The notes beneath the pieces were generated by a model. The model was not told the DNA's origin. It saw nothing but the letters and a program-made list of their open reading frames with translations, and made no database searches. This document shows positions 1-13,410 of a stretch of DNA of 64,000 nt, in pieces. The position numbers were made by a program, and so were the translations under genes. Source of the stretch: Petrolisthes cinctipes (lineage: Eukaryota; Arthropoda; Malacostraca; Decapoda; Porcellanidae); contig JAWQEG010000630.1 in assembly GCA_033782935.1 (NCBI GenBank), positions 2,698,501 to 2,762,500 on the forward strand, given 5' to 3'. Position 1 is the first letter of the stretch, and every line of letters begins with the position of its first letter.

Positions 1-3000
1 ATGTTAATGCATCTTCTGTACCCGTTTATATCTCAAATTCAGGCTCAAAACACCCTAAAATTCGATATTTTTGGGTCCCAGAAGCAATCTGTACATGCCT
101 ACTCAGTGCTAGAATTTTTTCAAAATATGGGGCCAAAACATGCTAAAAATATATATTTTTGGTGCAAAACGTAGATATGTGAATGCATCTTCTTTACCCG
201 TTTATATCTCAAATTCAGGCTTAAAACAACCGAAAATTCGATATTTTTGGGTCCCAGAAGCGATCTGTACATGCCTACTCTGTTTTAGAGTATGTTTAAA
301 ATACAGGCCCAAAACATCCTGAAAATCAATATTTTAGGTGCCTAAAGTCAATATGGGTATGCATCTTCTGTACCCGTTTATTTCCCAAATTCAGGCTCAA
401 AACACCCGAAAATTCGATATTTTTGGGTCCCAGAAGTGATCTGTATATGCCTACTCCGTGTTAGAGTATTTTCAAATTACAGACCCAAAACATGCTGAAA
501 ATCAATATTTTAGGTGCCCAAAATCGAAATGTGCATGCATCTTCTATACCCGTTTATATCTCAAATTCAGGTTCAGAACACTCGAAAATTCGATATTTTT
601 GGGTCCCAGAAGCTATCTGTACATGCATACTCCGTGTTAGAGTATTTTCAATAAACAGGCCCAAAACATGCTTAAAATCGATATTTTAGGTGTCCAAAGT
701 TAATATGTGTATGCATCTTCTGTACTCGATTATTTCCCAAATTCAGGCTCAAAATACTCGAAAATTCGATATATTTGGGTCACAGAAGCGATCTGTACAT
801 GCCTACTCCTTGCTAGAAAGTTTTCAAGGTACAGACCCAAAACATAATCAAAATCGATATTTTAGGTGCAAAAAGTCGATATGTGCATGCATCTTAAGTA
901 TCCGTTTATATCTCAAATTCAGGCTCAAAATACCCGAAAATTTAACTTTTTTGGGTCCCAGAAGCAATCTGTACATGCCTACTCAGTGCTAGAATTTTTT
1001 CAAAATATGGGCCCAAAACATGCTAAAAATCGATATTTTAGGTGCCCAAAGTCGATATGTGCATGCATCTTCAGTAACCGTTTATATCTCAAATTCAGGC
1101 TCAAAACACCCGAAAATCAATATTTTTGGGTCCCAGAAGGGATCTGTGCATGCCTACTCAGTGCTAGAATGTTTTCAAAATATAGGCTTAAAACATATTA
1201 AAAATCAATATTTTAGGTGTCCAAAGTCGATATGTTCATGCATCTTCAGTACCTGTTTGTATCTCAAATTCAGGCTCAAAACACCCGAAAATTCGATATT
1301 TTTGGGTCCCAGAAGCGATCTGTGCATGCCTACTCAGTGCTAGAATTTTTTCAAAATATAGGCTCAAAACATGCTTAAAATCGATATTTTAGGTGTCGAA
1401 AGTCGATATGTGCATGAATCTTCTGTACCCGTTTATATCTCAAATTCAGGCTCAAAACACCCGAAAATTCGATATTTTTGGGTTCCAGAAGCGATCTGAA
1501 TATGCCTACTCCGTGGTAGAGTATTTTCAATATACAGGCCCAAAACATGCTGAAAATCGATATTTTAGTTGCCCAAAGTCAAAATGTGTATGCATATTCT
1601 GTACCCGTTTATATCCCAGATTCAGGCTCAAAACACCCGAAAATTCGGTATTTTTGGTTCCCAGAAGCGATCTGTGCATGCCTACTCAGTGCTAGAATGT
1701 TTTCAAAATATAGGCTCAAAACATGATTAAAATCGATATTTTAGGTGTCTAAAGTCGATATGTGCATGAATCTTCTGTACCCGTTTATATCTCAAATTCA
1801 AGCTCAAAACTCCCGAAAATTCGATATTTTTTGTTCCCAGAAGCGATCTGTACATGCCTACTCCGTGTAAGATTATTTTCAAAATACAGGCGCAAAACAT
1901 GCTGGAAATTAATATTTTAGGTGCACAAAGTCAATATGTGTATTTATCTTCAATACCCGTTTATTTCCCAAATTCAGGCTCAAAACACCTGAAAATTCGA
2001 TATTTTTGGGTCCCAGAAGCGATCTGTACATGTCTACTCCTTGCTAGAATGTTTTCAAGATACAGATCCAAAACATGCTCAAAATCGATATTTTAGGTGT
2101 AAAAAGTCGATATGTGCATGCATCTTCAGTAACCGTTTATATCTCAAATTCAGGCTCAAAACTCCCGTAAATCAATATTTTTGGGTCCCAGAAGGGATCT
2201 GTGCATGCCTACTCGGTGCTAGAATGTTTTCAAAATATAGGCTCAAAACATGTTAAAAATCAATATTTTAGGTGTCCAAAGTCGATATGTTCATGCATCT
2301 TCAGTACCCGTTTGTATCTCAAATTCAGGCTCAAAACACCCGAAAATTCAATATTTTTGGGTCCCAGCAGCGATCTGTAAATGCCTACTCAGTGCTAGAA
2401 TGTTTTCAAAATATAGACTCAAAACATGATTAAAATCGATATTTTAGGTGTCTAAAGTCGATATGTGCATGAATCTTCTGTACCCGTTTATATCTAAAAT
2501 TCAGGCTCAAAACACCCGAAAATTCGATATTTTTTGGTCCCAGAAGCGATCTGTACATGCCTACTCCGTGTTAGAGTATTTTCAATATACAGCCACAAAA
2601 CATGCTGAAAATCGATATTTTAGGTGCCCAAAGTCAATATGTGTATGCATCTTCTGTACCCGTTTTTTTCTCAAATTCAGGCTCAAAACACCCGAAAATT
2701 CGATATTTTTGGGTCCCAGAAGCGATCTGTACATGCCTACTCAGTGCTAGAATATATTGAAGATATGGGAACAAAAACATGCTAAAAATCGACATTTTAG
2801 GTGCCAAAGTCGATATGTGCATTCATCTTCTGTACCCGTTTATATATCAAATTCAAGCTCAAAACACACGAAAATTCGATATTTTTGGGTCCCAGAAGCG
2901 ATCTGTACATGCCTACTCCGTGCTAGATTTTTTTTAAATAGAAGCCCAAAACATGCTGAAAATCTATATTTTAGGTGCATAGAGTCAATATGTGTATGCA

Positions 3001-4784
3001 TCTTCTGTATCCGTTTATATCCCAAATTCAGGCTCAAAACACCCGAAAATTCAACATTTTTGGGTCCTAGACGCGATCTGTACATGCCTACTCAGTGATA
3101 GAATGTTTTCAAAATATAGGCTCAAAACATGCTACAAATCGATATTTTAGGTGTCCAAAGTCGATATGTGCATGCATCTTCTGTACCCGTTTATATCTCA
3201 AATTCAGGCTCAAAACACCCGAAAATTCGATATTTTTGGGTCCCAGAAGCGATCTGTACATGCCTACTCCGTGTTAGAGTATTTTCAAAATACAGGCGCA
3301 AAACATGCTGGAAATTAATATTTTAGGTGCCCAAAGTCAATATGTGTATTTATCTTCTATACCCGTTTATTTCCCAAATTCAGGCTCAAAACACAAGAAA
3401 ATTCGATATTTTTGGGTCCCAGAAATGATCTGTACATGACTACTCAGTGCTAGAATTGTTTCAATATATGGGCCCAAAACATGCTAAAAATCGATAATTT
3501 AAGTGCAAAAAGTCGATATGTGCATGCATCTTCTGTACCCGTTTATATCTCAAATTCATGCTCAAAACACCCGAAAATTCGATATTTTTGGGTCCCAGAA
3601 GCGATCTGTACATGCCTACTCCGTGTTAGAGTATTTTCAATATACAGGCCCAAAACATGCTTAAAATCGATATTTTAGGTGCCCAAAGTTAATATGTGTA
3701 TGCATCTTCTGTACTCGTATATTCCCAAAATTCAGGCTCAAAACACTCGAAAATTCGATATTTTTGTGTCCCAGAAGCGATCTGTACATGCCTACTCCAT
3801 GTTAGAGTATTTTCAAAATACAGGCCCAAAACATGCTGAAAATCTATATTTTAGGTGCACAAAGTCAATATGTGTATGCATCTTCAGTATCTGTTTATAT
3901 CCCAAATTCAGGCTCAAAACACCCGAAAATTCGACCTTTTTGGGTCCCAGAAGTGATCTGTACATGCCTACTCAGTGCTAGAATGTTTTCAAAATATACG
4001 CCCAAAACATGCTAAAAATCGATATTTTAGGTGCAAAAAGTCGATATGTGAATGCATCTTCTGTACCTGTTTATATCTCAAATTCAGGCTCAAAACACAC
4101 GAAAATTCGATATTTTTGTGTCCCAGAAGCGATCTGTACATGCCTACTCCGTATTAGAGTATTTTCAAAATACAAACTCAAAATATGCTCAAAATTGATA
4201 TTTTGGGTGCCCTAAGACAATATGTGCATGCATCTTCTTTACCCGTTTATATCCCAAATTCAGGTTCAAAACACTCTAAAATTCGATATTTTTGGGTTCC
4301 AGAAGCGATCTGTACGTGCCTACTCAGTGCTAGAATATTTTCAAAATGTAGGGCCAAAACATGCTAAAAATCGATATTTTGGGTGCCCAAAGTCGATATG
4401 TGCATGCATCTACTGTACCCGTTTATATCTCAAAATCAGGCTCAAAACTCCCGAAAATTCGATATTTTTAGGTCCCAGAAGCGATATGTACATGCCTACT
4501 CCGTGTAAGAGTATTTTCAATATACAGGCCCAAAACATGCTAAAAATCGATATTTTAGTTGCCCAAAGTCAATATGTGTATGAATCTTCTGTACCCGTTT
4601 ATATCCCAAATTAAGGCTCAAAACACCCGAAAATTCGATATTTTTGGGTCCCAGAAACGATCTGTACATGCCTACTCAGTGCTAGAATATTTTCAAGATA
4701 TGGGCCCAAAACAGGGTAAAAATCGATATTTTAAGTGCCTAAAGTCGATATGTGCATGCATCTTCTGTACCCGTTTATATCTCA
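1..4784 (+). repeat. Left region: diverged monomers without a clear local higher-order repeat
   Basis: About 27 monomers with many private substitutions and no recent block duplication that I can see inside the region. Parts resemble distant segments: roughly 1-430 and the monomers at about 1020-1343 align with 27951-28380 and 28970-29293 at the same offset of 27950 bp, so a diverged counterpart of the central core is present here. Two monomers of the agaagggatct type occur near 1136 and 2167. A monomer with the run attttttttaaata in the half A tail is at about 2927. No non-satellite sequence is seen. Confidence 0.8.
4711..4723 (+). repeat. Marker variant: acagggtaaaaat, five copies
   Basis: The usual aaacatgctaaaaat is changed to aaacagggtaaaaat. 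The five sites start at 4711, 9638, 27030, 35479 and 50795. The first two are in the left part and differ more; the last three lie in the homogenised core and share the extra variant tttcaagtgactaaag. The marker links the left and central parts of the array. Confidence 0.85.
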
Positions 4785-6192
4785 AATTCAGGCTCAATAC
4801 ACCCGAAAATTCGATATTTTTGGGTCCAAGAAGCGATCTGTACATGCCTACTCCGTGTTAGAGTATTTTCAAAATACAGGCCCAAAACATGCTGAAAATC
4901 GATATTTTAGGTGCAAAAAGTCAATATGTGTATGCATCTTCTGAATCCGTTTATATCCCAAATTCAGGCTCAAAACACCCGAAAATTCGATATTTTTGGG
5001 TCCCAGAAGCGATCTGTACATGCCTACTCAGTGCTAGAATGTTTTCAAAATATAGGCTCAAAACATGCTACAAATCGATATTTTATGTGTCCAATGTCGA
5101 TATGTGCATGCATCTTCTGTACCCGCTTATATCTCAAATTCAGGCTCAGAACACCCGAAAATTCGATATTTTTGGGTCCCAGAAGCGATCTGTACATGCC
5201 TACTCCGTGTTAGAGTATTTTCAATATACAGTCACAAAACATGCTAAAAATCGACATTTTAGATGCCCAAAGTCGATATGTGCATTCATTTTCTGTACCC
5301 GTTTATATCTCAAATTCAAGCTCAAAACACACGAAAATTCGATATATTTGGGTCCCAGAAGCGATCTGTACATGCCTACTCCGTGTTAGATTTTTTTTAA
5401 ATACAGGGGCAAAACATGCTGAAAATCAATATTTTAGGTGCACAAAGTCAATATGTGTATGCATCTTCTGTATACGTTTATATCCCAAATTCAGGCTCAA
5501 AACACCCGAAAATTCAAAAATTTTTGGGTCCCAGAAGCGATCTGTACATGCCTACTCAGTGCTAGAATGTTTTCAAAATATAGGCTCAAAACATGCTAGA
5601 AATCGATATTTTAGGAGTCCAAAGTCGATATGTGCATGCATCTTCTGTACCCGTTTATATCTCAAATTCAGGCTCAAAACAAACGAAAATTCGATATTTT
5701 TGGGTCCCAGAAGCGACCTGTACATGCCTACTCAGTGCTAGTATTTTTTCAAAATATGGGCCCAAAACATGCTAATAATCGATATTTTAAATTCAAAAAG
5801 TCGATATGTGCATGCATCTTCTGTACCCGTTTATATCTCAAATTCAGGTTAAAAACACCCGAAAATTCGATATTTTTGGTTCCCATAAGCGATCTGTACA
5901 TGCCTACTCAGTGCTAGAATTGTTTCAATATATGGGCCCAAAACATGCTAAAAATCAATATTTTAAGTGCAAAAAGTCGATATGTGCATGCATCTTCTGT
6001 ACCCGTTTATATGTCAAATTCAGGCTCAAAACACCCGAAAATTCGATATTTTTGGGTCCCAGAAGCGATCTGTACATGCCTACTCCGTGTTAGAGTATTT
6101 TCATAATACAGGCTTAAAACATGCTGGAAATTAATATTTTAGGTGCCCAAAGTCAATATGTGTATTTATATTCTATACCAGTTTATTTCCCA
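4785..6192 (+). repeat. 8-monomer block, tandem copy 1 (1408 bp)
   Basis: This block is repeated directly downstream at an offset of exactly 1408 bp (8 x 176). Reading the two copies side by side gives only a handful of differences, for example g to t in ttttatgtgtcc near 5084, c/t near 5625 and t/a near 5776. Shared private variants include ggctcaatacacccg with gggtccaagaag at the start, ccgcttatatct, aattcaaaaatttttggg and gttagattttttttaaata. Identity is well above that between neighbouring monomers, so the duplication is recent. Confidence 0.9.
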
Positions 6193-7600
6193 AATTCAGG
6201 CTCAATACACCCGAAAATTCGATATTTTTGGGTCCAAGAAGCGATCTGTACATGCCTACTCCGTGTTAGAGTATTTTCAAAATACAGGCCCAAAACATGC
6301 TGAAAATCGATATTTTAGGTGCAAAAAGTCAATATGTGTATGCATCTTCTGAATCCGTTTATATCCCAAATTCAGGCTCAAAACACCCGAAAATTCGATA
6401 TTTTTGGGTCCCAGAAGCGATCTGTACATGCCTACTCAGTGCTAGAATGTTTTCAAAATATAGGCTCAAAACATGCTACAAATCGATATTTTAGGTGTCC
6501 AATGTCGATATGTGCATGCATCTTCTGTACCCGCTTATATCTCAAATTCAGGCTCAGAACACCCGAAAATTCGATATTTTTGGGTCCCAGAAGCGATCTG
6601 TACATGCCTACTCCGTGTTAGAGTATTTTCAATATACAGTCACAAAACATGCTAAAAATCGACATTTTAGATGCCCAAAGTCGATATGTGCATTCATTTT
6701 CTGTACCCGTTTATATCTCAAATTCAAGCTCAAAACACACGAAAATTCGATATATTTGGGTCCCAGAAGCGATCTGTACATGCCTACTCCGTGTTAGATT
6801 TTTTTTAAATACAGGGGCAAAACATGCTGAAAATCAATATTTTAGGTGCACAAAGTCAATATGTGTATGCATCTTCTGTATACGTTTATATCCCAAATTC
6901 AGGCTCAAAACACCCGAAAATTCAAAAATTTTTGGGTCCCAGAAGCGATCTGTACATGCCTACTCAGTGCTAGAATGTTTTCAAAATATAGGCTCAAAAC
7001 ATGCTAGAAATCGATATTTTAGGAGTCCAAAGTTGATATGTGCATGCATCTTCTGTACCCGTTTATATCTCAAATTCAGGCTCAAAACAAACGAAAATTC
7101 GATATTTTTGGGTCCCAGAAGCGACCTGTACATGCCTACTCAGTGCTAGTATTTTTTCAAAATATGGGCCCAAAACATGCTAAAAATCGATATTTTAAAT
7201 TCAAAAAGTCGATATGTGCATGCATCTTCTGTACCCGTTTATATCTCAAATTCAGGTTAAAAACACCCGAAAATTCGATATTTTTGGTTCCCATAAGCGA
7301 TCTGTACATGCCTACTCAGTGCTAGAATTGTTTCAATATATGGGCCCAAAACATGCTAAAAATCAATATTTTAAGTGCAAAAAGTCGATATGTGCATGCA
7401 TCTTCTGTACCCGTTTATATGTCAAATTCAGGCTCAAAACACCCGAAAATTCGATATTTTTGGGTCCCAGAAGCGATCTGTACATGCCTACTCCGTGTTA
7501 GAGTATTTTCATAATACAGGCTTAAAACATGCTGGAAATTAATATTTTAGGTGCCCAAAGTCAATATGTGTATTTATATTCTATACCCGTTTATTTCCCA
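6193..7600 (+). repeat. 8-monomer block, tandem copy 2 (1408 bp)
   Basis: Second copy of the 1408-bp block. The junction can be seen: the monomer starting near 6143 has a front half shared with the monomer at 7551 (the rare tatttatattctatac) and a back half shared with the monomer at 4735 (ggctcaatacacccg, gggtccaagaag). The switch falls in the shared stretch caaattcaggctca at about 6192-6205. This is the signature of an unequal exchange in register. The block ends where 7606 onward (ggctcaaaacaccc) no longer follows the repeat of 6198. Confidence 0.9.
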
Positions 7601-10600
7601 AATTCAGGCTCAAAACACCCGAAAATTCGATTTTTTTGGGTCCCAGAAGCGATCTGTACATGCCTACTCCGTGTTAGAGTATTTTCAAGATACAGGCCCA
7701 AAACATGCTGAAAATCAATATTTTAGGTGCCCAAAATCGATATGTGCATGCATCTTCTGTACCGGTTTATATTTCAAATTCAGGTTCAGAACACCCGAAA
7801 ATTCGATATTTTTGGGTCCCAGAAGCGATCTGTACATGCCTACTCTGTGTTAGGGTATTTTCAAAATACAGGCCCAAAACATGCTAAAAATCGATATTTT
7901 AGGTGCCCAAAGTCAATATATGTATGCATCATCTGTACCCGTTTATATCCCTAATTCAGGCTCAAAACACCTGAAAATTCGATATTTTTGGGTTCGAGAA
8001 GCGATCTGTACATACCTACTCAGTGCTAGAATATTTTCAAAATATAGGCCCAGAACATGCTGAAAATTGATATTTTAGGTGCCAAAAGTCGATATGTGCA
8101 TGCATCTTCTGTACCCGTTTATATCTTAAATTCAGGCTCAAAACACTCGAAAATTCGATATTTTTGGGTCCCACAAGCGATCTGTACATGACTACTCTGT
8201 GTTAGAGTATTTTCAATATACAGGCCCAAAACATGCTTAAAATCGATATTTTAGGTGCCCAAAGTCGATATGTGTATGCATCTTCTGTACTCGTTTATTT
8301 CCCGAATTCAGGCTCAAAACACTCGAAAATTCGATATTTTTGTGTACCAGAAGCGATCTGTACATGCCTACTCCGTGTTAGAGTATTTTCAAAATACAGG
8401 CCCAAAACATGCTCAAAATCGATATTTTGGGTGCCCAAACTCGATATGTAAATGCATCTTCTGTACCCGTTTATATCCTAAATTCAGGTTTAAAACACTC
8501 GAAAATTCGATATTTTTGGGTCACAGAAGCGATCTGTACATGCCTACTCCTTGCTAGAATGTTTTCAAGATACAGACCCAAAACATAATCAAAATCGATA
8601 TTTTAGGTGCAAAAAGTCGATATGTGCATGCATTTTCAGTACCCGTTTATATCTCAAATTCAGGCTCAAAATATCCGAAAATTCAACATTTTTGGGTCCC
8701 AGAAGCGATCTGTACATGCCTACTCAGTGCTAGAATGTTTTCAAAATATAGGCTCAAAACATGCTAAAAATCGATGTTAAATGTGTCCAAAGTCGATATG
8801 TGCATGCTTCTTCTGTACCCGTTTATATCTAAAATTCAGACTCAAAACACCCGAAAATTCGATATTTTTGAGTCCAAGAAGCGATCTGTACATGCTTACT
8901 CAGTGCTAGAATGTTTTCAAGATACTGACCCAAAACATAATCAAAATCGATATTTTAGGTGCAAAAAGTCGATATGTGCATGCATCTTCTGTATCTGTTT
9001 ATATCCCAAATTCAGGTTAAAACACCCTAAAATTCGACATTTTTGGGTCCCAGAAGTGATCTGTACATGCCTACTCAGTGCTAGACAGTTTTCAAAATAT
9101 ACGCCCAAAACATGCTAAAAATCGATATTTTAGGTGCCCAGAGTCGATATGTCAATGCATCTTCTGTACCCGTTTATATCTCAAATTCAGGCTCAAAACA
9201 CCCGAAAATTCGATATTTTTGTGTCCCAGAAGCGATCTGTACATGCCTACTCCGTGTTAGAATATTTTCAAAATGTAGGCCTAAAACATGCTAAAAATCG
9301 ATATTTTGGGTGCCCAAAGTCGATATGTGCATGCATCTTCTGTACCCGTTTATATCTCAAAATCAGGCTCAAAACTCCCGAAAATTCGATATTTTTGGGT
9401 CCAAGAAGTGATCTGTACATGCCTACTCCGTGTAAGAGTATTTTCAATATACAGGAAAAAAACATGCTGAAAATCGATATTTTAGTTGCCCAAACTCAAT
9501 ATGTGTATGCATCTTCTGTACCCGTTTATATCCCAAATTAAGGCTCAAAACACCCGAAAATTCGATATTTTTGGGTCCCAAAAGCGATCTGTAGATGCCT
9601 ACTCAGTGCTAGAATATTTTCAAGATATGGGCCCAAAACAGGGTAAAAATTGATATTTTAAGTGCCTAAAGTCGATATGTGTATGCATCTTCTGTACCCG
9701 TTTATATCTCAAATTCAGGCTCAATACACCCGAAAATTCGATATTTTTGGGTCCTAGAAGCGATCTGTACATGCCTACTCAGTGTTAGAGTATTTTCAAA
9801 ATACAGGCCCAAAACATGCTGAAAATCGATATTTTAGGTGCCCAAAGTCAATATGTGTATGCATCTTCTGTATCCGTTTATATCCCAAATTTAGGCTCAA
9901 AACACCCGAAAATTCGATATTTTTGGGTCCCAGAAGCGATCTGTACATGCCTACTTAATGCTAGAATATTTTCAAAATACAGGCCCAAAACATGCTAAAA
10001 ATCGATATTTTGGGTACCCAAAGTCGATATGTGCATGTATCTTCTGTACCCGTTTATATCTCAAAATCAGGCTCAAAACACCCGAAAATTCGATATTTTT
10101 GGGTCCCAGAAGCGATCTGTACATGCCTACTCAGTGCTAGAATTTTTTCAAAATATACGCCCAAAACATGCTAAAAATCGATATTTTAGGTGCCCAAAGT
10201 CGATATGTGCATGCATCTTCTGTACCCGTTTATATCTCAAATTCAGGCTTAAAACAACTGAAAATTCGATATTTTTGGGTTCCAGAAGCGATCTGTACAT
10301 GCCTACTCTGTGTTAGAATATGTTTAAAATACAGGCCCAAAACATGCTGAAAATCAATATTTTAGGTACCCAAAGTCAATATGAGTATGCATCTTCTGTA
10401 CCCGTTTATTTCCCACATTCAGGCTCAAAACACCCTAAAATTCGATATTTTTGGGTCCCAGAAGCGATCTGTACATGCCTACTCCGTGTTAGAGTATTTT
10501 CAATATACAGGCCCAAAACAAGCTAAAAATCGAAATTTTAGGTGCCCAAAGTTAATATGTGTATGCATCTTCAGTACCCGTTTATTTCCCAAATTAAGGC

Positions 10601-13180
10601 TCAAAACACTCGAAAATTCGATATTTTTATGTCACAGAAGCGATCTGTACATGCCTACTCCTTGCTAGAATGATTTCAAGATACAGACCTAAAACATAAT
10701 CAAAAACGATATTTTAGGTGCAAAAAGTCGATATGTTCATGGATCTTCAGTACCCGTTTATATCTCAAATTCAGTCTCAAAAAACCCGAAAATTCAACAT
10801 TTTTGGGTCCCAGAAGCGATCTGTACATGCCTACTCAGTGCTAGAATGTGTTCAAAATATAGGCTCAAAACATGCTAAAAATCGATATTTAATGTGTCCA
10901 AAGTCGATATGTGCATGCATCTTCTGTACCCGTTTATATCTCAAATTCAAGCTTAAAACACCCGAAAATTCGATATTTTTGGGTCCCAGAAGCGATCTGT
11001 ACATGCTTACTCAGTGCTATTTTTTTTTCAATGTGTGGGCCCAAATCATGCTAAAAATCGATATTTTAGGTGCCCAAAGTCGATATGTGCATGCATCTTC
11101 TGTACACGTTTATATCTCAAATTCAGGCTCAAAACACCCGAAAATTCGATATTTTTGGGTCCCAGAAGCGATCTGTACATGCCTACTCCGTGTTAGAGTA
11201 TTTTCAAAAATACAGGCCCAAAACATGCTGAAAATCAATATTTTAGGTGCCCAAAGTCGATATGTGCATGCATCTTCTGTACCCGTTTATATCTCAAATT
11301 CAGGTTCAGAACACCCGAAAATTCGATATTTTTGGGTCCCAGAAGCGATCTGTACATGCCTACTCCGTGTTAAAGTATTTTCAATATACAGGCACAAAAC
11401 ATGCTGAAAATCGATATTTTAGGTGCCCAAAGTCAATATGTGTATGCATCTTCTGTACCCGTTTATTTCCCAAATTCAGGCTCAAAACACCAGAAAATAC
11501 GATATTTTTTGGTCCCACAAGCGATCTGTACATGCCTACTCAGTGCTAGAATATATTGAAGATATGGGCCCAAAACATGCTAAAAATCGACATTTTAGGT
11601 GCCCAAAGTCGATATGTGCATTCATCTTCCGTACCCGTTTATATCTCAAATTCAGGCTCAAAACACCCGAAAATTCGATATTTTTGGGTCCAGAAGCAAT
11701 CTGTACATGCCTACTCCGTGTTAGATTTTTTTTTAAATACAGGCCCAAAACATGCTGAAAATCTATATTTTAGGTGCACAAAGTCAATATGTGTATGCAT
11801 CTTCTGTATCCGTTTATATCCCAAATTCAGGCTGAAAACACCCGAAAATTCAACATTTTTGCGTCCAACAAGCGATCTGTACATGCCTACTCAGTGCTAG
11901 AATGTTTTCAAAATATAGGCTCGAAACATGCTAAAAATCGATATTTTAGGTGTCCAAAGTCGATATGTGCATGCAAATTCTGTACCCGTTTATATCTCAA
12001 ATTCTGGCTCAAAATACCCGAAAATTCGATATTTTTGGGTCCCAGAAGCGATCTGTACATGCCTACTCCGTGTTAGAGTATTTTCAATATACAGGCCCAA
12101 AACATGCTTAAAATCGATATTTTAGGTGCCCAAAGTTAAAATGTGTATGCATCTTCTGTACTCGTTTATTTCCCAAATTCAGGCTCAAAACACTCGAAAA
12201 TTCGATATTTTTGTATACCAGAAGCGATCTGTACATGCCTACTCAGTGTTAGAGTATTTTCAAAATACAGGCCCTAAACATGCTAAAAATCGATATTTTG
12301 GGTGCCCAAAGTCGATATGTTCATGCATTTTCTGTACCCGTTTATATCCCAAATTCAGTTTTAAAACATTCGAAAATTCGATATTTTTTGGTCACAGAAG
12401 CGATCTGTACATGCCTACTCAGTGCTAGAATGTTTTCAATATACAGACCCAAAACATGCTCAAAATTGATATTTTAGGTGTAAAAAGTCGATATGTGCGT
12501 GCATCTTTAGTAACCGTTTATATCTCAAATTCAGGCTCAAAACACTCGAAAATCAATATTTTTGGGTCCCAGAAGGGATCTGTACATGCCTACTCAGTGC
12601 TAGAATGTTTTCAAAATATAGGCTCAAAACATGTTAAAAATCAATATTTTAGGTTTCCAAAGTCGATATGTTCATGCATCTTCAGTACCCGTTTGTATCT
12701 CAAATTCAGGCTCAAAACACCCGAAAATTCAAAATTTTTGGGTCCCTGAAGCGATCTGTACATGCCTACTCAGTGCTAGAATGTTTTCAAAATATAGGCT
12801 CAAAACATGATTAAAATCGATATTTTAGGTGTCTAAAGTCGATATGTGCATGAATCTTCTGTACCCGTTTATATCTCAAATTCAGGCTCAAAACACCCGA
12901 AAATTCGAAAACTTTGGGTTCCCGAAGCGATCTGTACATGCCTACTCCGTGGTAGAGTATTTTTAATATACAGGCCCAAAACATGCTGAAAATCGATATT
13001 TTAGTTGCCCAAAGTCAATATGTGTATGCATCTTCTGAACCCGTTTATATCCCAAATTTAGGATCAAAACACCCGAAAATTCGATATTTTTGGGTCCCAG
13101 AAGCGATCTGTACATGCTTACTCAGTGCTAGAATTTTTTCAATATATGGGCCCAAATCATGCTAAAAATCGATATTTTAG

Positions 13181-13356
13181 GTGCCCAAAGTCGATATGTG
13201 CATGCATCTTCTGTACCCGTTTATATCTCAAATACAGGCTCAAAACACCCGAAAATTCGATATTTTTGGGTCCCAGAAGCGATCTGTACATGCCTACTCC
13301 GTGTTAGTGTATTTTCAAAATACAGGCCCCAAACATGCTGAAAATCAATATTTTAG
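13181..13356 (+). repeat. Representative satellite monomer (176 bp)
   Basis: A monomer close to the common form, used here as the reference phase. It begins gtgcccaaagtcgatatgtg and ends aaaatcaatattttag. Landmarks in order: tgcatgcat at about 20-28, the stretch ctgtacccgtttatatctc at 31-49, caggctcaaaacacccg at 55-71, the core aaaattcgatattttt at about 73-88, gggtcccagaagcgatc at 88-104, ctgtacatgcctactc at 104-119, then a family-specific segment to about 142, and caggcc...aaacatgctgaaaatc from 143. GC is about 40% on a hand-built consensus. Seven positions in the usual monomer are CpG. This copy has a few private changes (for example caaatacagg for caaattcagg). Confidence 0.93.
13235..13322 (+). 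repeat. Half-monomer A (88 bp)
   Basis: First of the two related halves that make up the monomer. It runs from caggctcaaaacacccg to the base before the next cagg. Aligned without gaps to half B, consensus half A matches at 58 of 88 positions by hand count. The best-matched stretches are cagg(c/t)(c/t)caaaaca, the (a/t)tcgatatt core and the tgt(a/g)catgc motif; the last 25 or so bases are poorly matched. The family-defining segment (cagtgctagaat, cgtgttagagt or ccttgctagaat) lies in the tail of this half. Confidence 0.85.
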
Positions 13357-13410
13357 GTGCCCAAAGTCGATATGTGCTTGCATCTTCTGTACCCGTTTAT
13401 ATCTCAAATT
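13323..13410 (+). repeat. Half-monomer B (88 bp)
   Basis: Second half of the monomer, beginning exactly 88 bp after half A and reaching to the next caggt/caggc. It carries aaaatcgatatttta (ClaI-type atcgat in the common form), gtgcccaaagtcgatatgtg, the palindrome tgcatgca, and the ctgtacccgtttatatctc stretch. The ungapped similarity to half A (about 66% on the consensus) at an offset of exactly half the monomer points to an ancestral 88-bp repeat that was dimerised, after which the 176-bp dimer became the amplified unit. Confidence 0.85.
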
